From positions 1-10,692 of the forward strand of contig CAYWTS010000056.1 of the NCBI GenBank assembly GCA_964461265.1: 10,692 nt of DNA. The letters are read 5' to 3'. Shown here piece after piece: positions 5,639 to 10,692 of the stretch. Below the pieces are notes generated by a model. That model was not told where the DNA came from. It did no database searches and saw nothing but the letters and a program-made list of their open reading frames with translations. Position numbers and translations under genes: made by a program. Source of the DNA: CAYWTS01 sp964461265 (GTDB taxonomy: Bacteria; Bacteroidota; Ignavibacteria; Tepidaquicellales; OLB5). Position 1 is the stretch's first letter. The number at the start of each line of letters is the position of its first letter.

Positions 5639-8146
5639 CTATTTCACAACTATCATCTTCTTCACATCAGTAAATACAATCCCGAAAGAACCTTCGGCTA
5701 TTTCAATCTTATAAAAATAAATGCCGCTTGCAAGATTAATTGCATCGAACTCCAGATTGTAAACCCCTGCTTCTTTCTTCCCGTTAACAAGAGTCTGAAC
5801 AACACGCCCAAGCATGTCATAAACAACCAATTTTACGTCACCTGATTTAGGCAGGGTATATTTGATATTTGTAACAGGATTGAACGGATTGGGATAGTTC
5901 TGCTGCAATGAGTAATAATTTGGTATTTCAACCGTCTGAATACCACCTACCAGGGTATAAAAAGTTAGCTGAACACACCAGGCTTTAAGTAAACCTGTAT
6001 CTCCAGCTGCATTATCGCTTGCTACCAATATCCATGCGCCATTTGTGCTCAAATTATTAAATACACTTAATGGAGATTCTGGTCTGAACGAACCAGTAAA
6101 CGGAGGAGTCCCCGACGAAATCGGTGTAGAAGCAGAGTCATTGAGCGTGCAGCCGATGAAGTTATCACCTGAGCTTCCGCGATTGGTAATCAAAGCATCT
6201 GTGGTGCCGAGATGTGAAATCTGGAACGAAACATCACCTGTCCATGTATGGAACATTGTATCTATTTTTACATTCACATCAACCAGTGTTAGAGCATTTG
6301 GATTGTTATAAATTATAGTATCACGAATTGTTGAATTATCAGCTAAATATTTGTTAACGTTGTTTCTGCAAACTGTTGTTCCTGTAATCTGTGTTCCTGC
6401 AGGTAATACTGTAACAGATGTTCTTACGGTATCATTATTCCTGTTTTCATCGTTCGAAAGTCCCGAAGCATAGGTTAAAGTGTACGTCCCTGCCACTGTT
6501 GGTGTCCATGAATTGTTAACAGAGTCAACCTGACCTGTGTTAAGATTAATATTTGTAGTATTCGTTAAAGTAGTATTTACCCAAAATTTGATAGGAATAC
6601 CTGTTTCGTTTGATGTTCCTGCATTAGTAACTTTTGTTTTGATATTATATGCAGTACCTGCAACAAATTGAGACGGGAAGCTTAGAAACGGACCCACTGC
6701 TATATCATGAGCCGGCGGGGGTCCGATATCAATTGAGCATGTCCATGCCTGCATTGTCCCTGATTTATCATCAAACCAGAAAGGCCATACTTTGCTGCTG
6801 TTGGAAGTGATACCGATATAATCCCCCATATAATTTCCCGCACCGCCTTCTCCTTTAACTTTCCACCTGTGGTCGCTTGCAATAACCTCTGTCCATGTGT
6901 TGCCGCCATCTATCGATCTTGCCACAAATGTCTCACAGGAATCGCCAACGGAAGGATAATTTCTGTTGTCATAAAACACTACATTAACACCGCCCTGCCC
7001 GTCCACGCTTATAGCAGGGAAGAACTGGACTTTTCCGTTATTAAGTGCATCCTGGTTTACCCTGATTCCGGAAGACCATGTCACGCCCGCATCGGTTGAA
7101 CGGTGGAGAACAATATCGGCATCGCTTCCTGCAGGAGAGCGGTTAACTTCGCTGGTAACTATATAAATCCACCCGTTTCTTGCACCACCGGTTTTATCAA
7201 CCCCGATTCTGGGGAAGCTGTTTACTCTTACACCCCAACCATTATATGATGATGATCTGATACCATTCATATCATAAGCATTTTCGGTAACTGTCCAGCT
7301 TGTCCCTCCATTAGTTGAACGGGCGAATCCAACATAATCTTCGGTATAAGGTGAACTGGAGATTGGTGCTGCCCAGCAAACGTAAACATTTCCTGTTGGG
7401 CCACAAATAATATCACAACCCTGTGAATAATGGCCCGAAGGGGGTGTGTTTATTTGTGCAGGGGAAGACCAGCTTTGGGCTCCATTGGTTGTGTACGCAA
7501 AAACTATTGGAGGTGCACTGAGGGCAAAGTTGCTCCACACACAGTAGCTCCTGCCGTAATAAGCACTTGACGGAGCATCATCTGTTCCTGCAAAATTTTT
7601 ATCTGAACTGGCACTTGTCATCTGCAATGCTGTAGACCATGATGTCCCATTATTAGTGGAATAGGTGGAATACATTCTTGCTGTTCCGCTAATATTCAGA
7701 GTAGTCATAATTATAACTCCATTCTTGTCAATTGTTGGTCCCGGGTCGCTAGTTTGGAAAGAAAATGATGGAATGACATCGGTTCCGAACCATGACACAC
7801 CTCCGTTTGTTGTGATGTAGGCACCCTGTCCGTATGTGCTTCCTACAGTTGTATTAGCTGAGCCAAACATAATATTAGGATTTAAAGGATTTCTGACCAG
7901 AATAATCTCATCCTGCTGGTTAGAATTGGGCAGTACTCTGACATTTGGGCTTACTGCTAAAATACCGTTAGGTGTATAATAAACCTGTGTTATTCGGTTT
8001 TGATTTTCCCATTTTACCAATGGGAGCGGAGTGTAATTACCTAATGGAGGTTTGGGAAGTGATTTCTGGTCAGGAATCCATCGTTCCTGAGCATAAATCT
8101 GGCATAATAATGCTACAAATAGTAGAAACAGGATAAATTTTTTCAT
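5639..8146 (-). CDS. Exported T9SS cargo with Asp-box repeats, CARDB-like and P domains
   Basis: An 835-residue secreted protein. Residues 1-19 are a signal peptide (hydrophobic core, cleavage probably after IYA). Residues of about 100-475 contain six Asp-box/BNR motifs (for example TNGGVSW 113-119, TNNGTSW 164-170, TNGGTSW 278-284, STDAGVTW 350-357, SIDGGNTW 411-418) and repeated 'FPxIxVD' strands, fitting a sialidase-like beta-propeller. Residues 480-587 look like a CARDB/Ig-like domain. Residues of about 590-729 match the proprotein-convertase P domain ('LVDVNVKIDTMFHTWTGDV', 'NGAWILVASDNAAGDTG', 'LKAWCVQLTF'). Residues 744-835 are the T9SS sorting domain (LQQNYPNPFNPVTNIKY, YDMLGRVVQTL, ASGIYFYKI, KKMIVVK), with a few extra residues before its last strand. 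No complete sialidase arginine/FRIP site and no peptidase domain are visible, so a binding or structural surface role is inferred. Confidence 0.9.
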   Translation of the reverse strand: MKKFILFLLFVALLCQIYAQERWIPDQKSLPKPPLGNYTPLPLVKWENQNRITQVYYTPNGILAVSPNVRVLPNSNQQDEIILVRNPLNPNIMFGSANTTVGSTYGQGAYITTNGGVSWFGTDVIPSFSFQTSDPGPTIDKNGVIIMTTLNISGTARMYSTYSTNNGTSWSTALQMTSASSDKNFAGTDDAPSSAYYGRSYCVWSNFALSAPPIVFAYTTNGAQSWSSPAQINTPPSGHYSQGCDIICGPTGNVYVCWAAPISSSPYTEDYVGFARSTNGGTSWTVTENAYDMNGIRSSSYNGWGVRVNSFPRIGVDKTGGARNGWIYIVTSEVNRSPAGSDADIVLHRSTDAGVTWSSGIRVNQDALNNGKVQFFPAISVDGQGGVNVVFYDNRNYPSVGDSCETFVARSIDGGNTWTEVIASDHRWKVKGEGGAGNYMGDYIGITSNSSKVWPFWFDDKSGTMQAWTCSIDIGPPPAHDIAVGPFLSFPSQFVAGTAYNIKTKVTNAGTSNETGIPIKFWVNTTLTNTTNINLNTGQVDSVNNSWTPTVAGTYTLTYASGLSNDENRNNDTVRTSVTVLPAGTQITGTTVCRNNVNKYLADNSTIRDTIIYNNPNALTLVDVNVKIDTMFHTWTGDVSFQISHLGTTDALITNRGSSGDNFIGCTLNDSASTPISSGTPPFTGSFRPESPLSVFNNLSTNGAWILVASDNAAGDTGLLKAWCVQLTFYTLVGGIQTVEIPNYYSLQQNYPNPFNPVTNIKYTLPKSGDVKLVVYDMLGRVVQTLVNGKKEAGVYNLEFDAINLASGIYFYKIEIAEGSFGIVFTDVKKMIVVK

Positions 8147-8175
8147 GATTAGGTAAATTTAGTTAAAATTATTGG

Positions 8176-8206
8176 TAAACTTAGATTGTAATTTTACTAA
8201 ATACAA
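8176..8206 (-). promoter_or_regulatory. Bacteroidota-type promoter of the minus-strand T9SS gene
   Basis: On the minus strand, TTG (8206-8204) precedes TAAGTTTA (8183-8176) by exactly 20 bases. The -7 element matches TAnnTTTG in 7 of 8 positions. The expected transcript start lies near 8168, giving a leader of about 20 bases before the ATG at 8146. No Shine-Dalgarno sequence is present. Spacing and sequence type match the eno promoter, which supports both calls. Confidence 0.6.
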
Positions 8207-8215
8207 CGAAATTAC

Positions 8216-8234
8216 TAATGAAACAGTAATGAAA
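8216..8234. repeat. 11-base-spaced direct repeats upstream of the T9SS promoter
   Basis: TAATGAAA occurs twice, at 8216-8223 and 8227-8234, with an 11-base period, about one helical turn. The pair sits 10 bases upstream of the -33 element of the minus-strand T9SS promoter and ends at the yqgE stop codon, a place where an activator could bind. The same segment can form a weak 6-bp hairpin (8211-8216 with 8225-8230), which might instead end yqgE transcripts. The sequence is AT-rich, so chance is a real possibility. Confidence 0.3.
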
Positions 8235-8789
8235 TCAGTTAACCGAAGGATTTTCGGGGAAGCTGGCAAGTATGGCGAATTTTTTACCCATGCCTTTTAA
8301 AATGTCACGCCACAGCTTATTGGGCTCATCGGAGAAGATATTTTCAGTTTTTGATGAGGTTACTATCCACGAATTCATGCTTAACTCGTTATTAAGCTGG
8401 CCTGCACCCCAGCCGGAATAGCCGATAAAAAACCTGAAGTCCGAAGGTTCAACTGCCTTTGAAGTGATTAATAATTTCAGAATTTCAAAATTACCGCCCC
8501 AGTAAAGCCCGTTCACAATTTGTGTGCTTCCTTCAAGTATATCGCCGGCTTTATGAATAAACTGAAGCGTGTTTGGCTGGACAGGTCCGCCGATATATAT
8601 ATCGGAATCAAAATCGGGGAAGTCGGGCAATACGTCATTAAGTTTGTATTCGGTTTGCCTGTTTAAAACGAAGCCTATGGAGCCATCCTCGTTATGTTCA
8701 GTTAAAAGTATAATTGTTCTTTTAAAGTTGGGATCCATTAAAAATGGTTCTGAAATAAGCAGCTTGCCTTTTTCGGGTTGTTCGTTCAT
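8235..8789 (-). CDS. yqgE: YqgE/AlgH family protein (UPF0301)
   Basis: A 184-residue cytoplasmic protein of the widespread YqgE/AlgH family, the usual size. Family hallmarks are 'GKLLISEPFLMDPNFKRTIILLTEHNEDGSIGFVLNR' at the N terminus (residues 8-44), 'IYIGGPV' in the middle, and 'FFIGYSGWGAGQLNNEL' (about 120-136). There is no signal peptide. The molecular role is poorly understood; AlgH was named for an effect on alginate regulation in Pseudomonas, but no enzymatic activity is firmly assigned. The start is supported by the alignment-like onset and by a -7 element just upstream. It lies 56 bases downstream of the Nudix gene on the same strand, so it may be read both from its own promoter and from upstream. 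Confidence 0.92.
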   Translation of the reverse strand: MNEQPEKGKLLISEPFLMDPNFKRTIILLTEHNEDGSIGFVLNRQTEYKLNDVLPDFPDFDSDIYIGGPVQPNTLQFIHKAGDILEGSTQIVNGLYWGGNFEILKLLITSKAVEPSDFRFFIGYSGWGAGQLNNELSMNSWIVTSSKTENIFSDEPNKLWRDILKGMGKKFAILASFPENPSVN

Positions 8790-8802
8790 GATGCAGTCTT
8801 AG

Positions 8803-8810
8803 CAAATATA
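8803..8810 (-). promoter_or_regulatory. -7 element upstream of yqgE
   Basis: The minus strand reads TATATTTG (8810-8803), an exact TAnnTTTG match, inside the 56-base gap between the Nudix stop and the yqgE start. A TTG exists only 26 bases upstream, too far for a standard -33 element, so the promoter is incomplete by consensus. The leader would be fewer than 10 bases. Confidence 0.4.
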
Positions 8811-8845
8811 ATTTTAAAAATTCTTTTTCTAAATAACAAAACCGA

Positions 8846-9331
8846 TTAATTATATTTTTGTTCCTTCAGCACTTCTTCAAGTCTTTCAATCAGCGGGATC
8901 TGTGCTTCTTTAATTTTTATTTTTGCTGTATTCAAAGGGAAAAATTCGATTTTATCTATTTCGGCAAACATCATCTTCTTTCCTGATTTTAGTGGCCATT
9001 CAGTTTCAAAAGAGTTGCTTTTGTGTTCATAATTTAAAGGAATATCCCCTTTTACTCCCCAGGCATATACCGTTTTTCCGCCTTTTTGCACTATCTGACC
9101 GAGGGAAAAATATTCACCCGTCGGGTCAAGCCCGGTTTCTTCCCTGAATTCACGTTTTGCAGCATCAAGCAGTTCCTCATCATCATCCGGTTCACCTTTT
9201 GGAATGCTCCAGTGTCCGGAATCTTTGTTTTTAAAGAAGGGACCTCCCGGATGAGCAAGCAGTACTTCAAGTTCACCGTTTCGGATGCGGTACATAAGCA
9301 AGCCGGCACTTTTACGTGAGGAGCTTTTCAT
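8846..9331 (-). CDS. Nudix hydrolase
   Basis: A 161-residue cytoplasmic Nudix-family protein expected to hydrolyse a nucleoside diphosphate linked to another moiety, using Mg2+ or Mn2+. The 23-residue Nudix box is complete at residues 46-68: Gly46, Glu52, then REFREETGL (60-68) with the metal-binding glutamates 61, 64 and 65. The N-terminal 'SAGLLMYR', the 'HPGGPFF' and 'GHWSIPKGE' segments, and 'VYAWGVKGD' (88-96) resemble the predicted NTP pyrophosphohydrolase group COG4119. The substrate cannot be read from the sequence. The start overlaps the end of the glycosyltransferase gene by 20 bases in another frame, and 'SAGLL' right after the start fits the family, so this ATG is preferred. Confidence 0.92.
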   Translation of the reverse strand: MKSSSRKSAGLLMYRIRNGELEVLLAHPGGPFFKNKDSGHWSIPKGEPDDDEELLDAAKREFREETGLDPTGEYFSLGQIVQKGGKTVYAWGVKGDIPLNYEHKSNSFETEWPLKSGKKMMFAEIDKIEFFPLNTAKIKIKEAQIPLIERLEEVLKEQKYN

Positions 9332-10430
9332 ATAGTTTTACAGTTCTTTCTGTGTGAATATTCATATTAAATTCCTTTTTGGCTCTTAACCTGCCTGCTG
9401 TACCGAGTATTATTCTAAGCTGCGGGTCTTTTATAAGCTTAGTTACTGCATTAGCAAGAGAGGCAGGATTTTTTCTTTCAAACAAAATTCCCGTTTTGTT
9501 ATGTTCTATCGAATCAAGTATTCCGCCGTAGTTCGATGCCGCAACCGGCACTCCCATTGCCATAGCTTCAATAACTGTAATGCCAAACGATTCGGTATGT
9601 GACGGAAAAACAAGTATATCGGTGCAGGCAAGTATCTCGGCTGTGTTTGTGCAATATCCGAGAAATGTAAAAACATTATTAAGTTTTTTTTGCTTTACAA
9701 TGTTTTTAATTTCAATTTCGTATTTTTCTTCACCTTTAACGGCACTGCCTGCAACCAGGATTATTATTTTTTGTTCTGGCGATTGTGTTCTGATTATTTC
9801 AACTGCATTTATTAAATCCTCAAGACCTTTACCCAAGGTTATTCTGCCGAGAAAGGTTAACACAGTTTCATCCTTAATTCCCCTTTCTTCTCTTAACTTT
9901 TTGCGGTTAAAGAGTGAAGGATTAAATATATTTGTATCTACTGCATCATTAATAATTGTAATTTTAGTTTTCGGGACAGGCGTGGTTTTTTCTACGTTTG
10001 CTGCAATGTATTTTGATATTGCTATAATTGCATCCACTCTTTTATAAAGCTGCCTGTGAAGTAAATCTTTCTTTGATACACCGCTCTCCATAGCTTTGGT
10101 TAAAACAAGCTTAGCTTTTGATTTGCTTTGTTTTATAGCCGGAATAACCGACCACAAATCATTTGAGTAATGAGAGTGAATTATATCGAAGTCAGATGTT
10201 TTCAGCAATGAAGTAAGTTTTCTGATAGCGGTTATTTTATTTGAAAAGTTAAATGATGTTATGTTAAGATTTTTATTCGCTGCATTAACAAATATATTTG
10301 AATTTACCGGGCATGCAATAGTTACATTATGTCCTGTATTTTGTAATTTTTCAGAAGATTCGAGAAAGAATTTTTCCAGTCCGCCCCAGGACTTAGAACC
10401 GCATATTTTAAGAATTTTTAACTGCGTCAT
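9312..10430 (-). CDS. Glycosyltransferase family 4 (GT-B fold)
   Basis: A 372-residue retaining glycosyltransferase that moves a sugar from a nucleotide-activated donor, probably in the cytoplasm or at the inner membrane face. The N-terminal half has 'LKILKICGSKSWGGLEKF' (4-21, glycine-rich acceptor-side loop) and 'DFDIIHSHYSND' (80-91). The C-terminal donor half has 'FLGRITLGKGLEDLI' (193-207, with Arg196 and Lys201), 'VFTFLGYC' and the E-x7-E motif Glu280/Glu288 in 'ESFGITVIEAMAMGVPVAA'. No membrane span is seen. The acceptor and sugar are unknown; lipopolysaccharide, exopolysaccharide or glycolipid synthesis are all possible. It is the first gene of a minus-strand cluster with the Nudix and yqgE genes. 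The reading frame is intact and of normal family length. Confidence 0.93.
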   Translation of the reverse strand: MTQLKILKICGSKSWGGLEKFFLESSEKLQNTGHNVTIACPVNSNIFVNAANKNLNITSFNFSNKITAIRKLTSLLKTSDFDIIHSHYSNDLWSVIPAIKQSKSKAKLVLTKAMESGVSKKDLLHRQLYKRVDAIIAISKYIAANVEKTTPVPKTKITIINDAVDTNIFNPSLFNRKKLREERGIKDETVLTFLGRITLGKGLEDLINAVEIIRTQSPEQKIIILVAGSAVKGEEKYEIEIKNIVKQKKLNNVFTFLGYCTNTAEILACTDILVFPSHTESFGITVIEAMAMGVPVAASNYGGILDSIEHNKTGILFERKNPASLANAVTKLIKDPQLRIILGTAGRLRAKKEFNMNIHTERTVKLYEKLLT

Positions 10431-10440
10431 TAATTACTTG

Positions 10441-10448
10441 CAAAATTA
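10441..10448 (-). promoter_or_regulatory. -7 element of the glycosyltransferase gene
   Basis: The minus strand reads TAATTTTG (10448-10441), an exact TAnnTTTG match, only 10 bases before the ATG at 10430. At the expected -33 position there is TTT rather than TTG. If used, the transcript would have an extremely short leader of about 2-5 bases, so the mRNA would be almost leaderless. Confidence 0.45.
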
Positions 10449-10692
10449 AGTGAGAAAAAGTGTAGTTAAAAACCAAAGACGGTTATATTTATAAATAACA
10501 AATACTTACCCCCGAAATTTTTACGTTATAATTCGGGAATTTTGATATTATATTAGAAAAGTTCATTTTGCTCTCACTTATATAATTACTTTCTTTTCTA
10601 TTTATTGCAAAAAAAGATAATTTAGTTTAGATTAAACTTGTACTGGTTCAGCGGAAAATGGAATTTTGTGTTATTTAAAGTTGGTGTAAATT
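10449..10692. other. AT-rich non-coding region at the right edge
   Basis: No coding sequence is supported here. A 9-base inverted repeat links TAAGTGAGA (10447-10455) with TCTCACTTA (10572-10580). A small hairpin pairs CCCGAA (10511-10516) with TTCGGG (10532-10537). A weak plus-strand promoter-like pair, TTG (10542-10544) and TCATTTTG (10563-10570) with an 18-base spacer, may point to a divergent gene outside the window. None of these is strong. Confidence 0.4.

Noticed and set aside
5639..8146. Active sialidase call for the Asp-box protein
   Set aside because: Asp-boxes occur in many non-catalytic propellers. The nearest match to the FRIP motif is FPRIG at 311-315, and no arginine triad can be defended.
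8090..8146. Lipoprotein signal in the minus-strand T9SS protein (LLC near residue 15)
   Set aside because: The residue before the cysteine is Leu rather than Gly, Ala or Ser, and a normal signal peptidase I site (IYA before Gln20) follows.
9580..10047. 155-codon open frame on the plus strand
   Set aside because: It lies antisense within the well-supported glycosyltransferase gene, shows no recognisable family and is an AT-rich shadow frame.
10511..10537. CCCGAA/TTCGGG hairpin as a terminator
   Set aside because: The stem is only 6 bp with a 15-base loop, and neither strand has a strong T run directly after it; no gene ends here.
1..10692. Mobile island, CRISPR, toxin-antitoxin or defence cluster
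   Set aside because: No transposase, integrase, regular spaced repeats, small paired ORFs or nuclease/helicase genes were found; all genes are housekeeping or T9SS cargo.

Overview
This AT-rich window looks like a chromosomal segment from a member of the Bacteroidota/Chlorobi supergroup, most likely an Ignavibacteria-type or similar free-living bacterium. Two large exported proteins end in a type IX secretion system (T9SS) C-terminal sorting domain of the 'LQNYPNPFNPxT...YDMLGR...ASGxYFYK...KM' kind. Four upstream regions carry a TAnnTTTG-like -7 element, two of them with a TTG 20 bases upstream, as in the Bacteroidota primary sigma factor promoter. Most starts have no Shine-Dalgarno sequence, which is also usual for that group. 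The assignment rests on motifs only; no database search was possible.

Layout, left to right. 97-2238 (+) encodes a T9SS cargo protein with a LamG/concanavalin-like domain, six kelch-like 'IAxWxGxxW' repeats and the sorting domain. 2238-2508 holds a 69-base REPIN-like inverted pair of palindromes that starts on the last base of the stop codon, a strong intrinsic terminator, phased A/T-tracts and a promoter. 2509-5534 (+) is a compact housekeeping operon of eno (enolase), queA (queuosine tRNA modification) and ispD (MEP isoprenoid pathway), with gaps of 13 and 4 bases. 5535-5638 is a convergent intergenic region with two hairpins, one of which looks like a REP sequence (GTAG plus palindrome).

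On the minus strand, 8146-5639 encodes a second T9SS cargo with six Asp-box (BNR) repeats, a CARDB-like domain, a proprotein-convertase P domain and the sorting domain. Upstream lie yqgE (8789-8235), a Nudix hydrolase (9331-8846) and a GT4 glycosyltransferase (10430-9312). The last two overlap by 20 bases and are probably co-transcribed, while yqgE seems to have its own -7 element. 10431-10692 is AT-rich non-coding DNA with a promoter for the glycosyltransferase gene and a few weak inverted repeats.

Functionally the window mixes core metabolism (glycolysis, tRNA modification, isoprenoid precursors) with cell-surface cargo and a small surface-sugar/housekeeping cluster. I see no phage, insertion sequence transposase, CRISPR array, toxin-antitoxin pair or defence system. 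The most interesting non-genic signals are two different REP-like palindromic elements at 3' ends of genes and the recurrent promoter architecture. No convincing new multi-gene system is visible.
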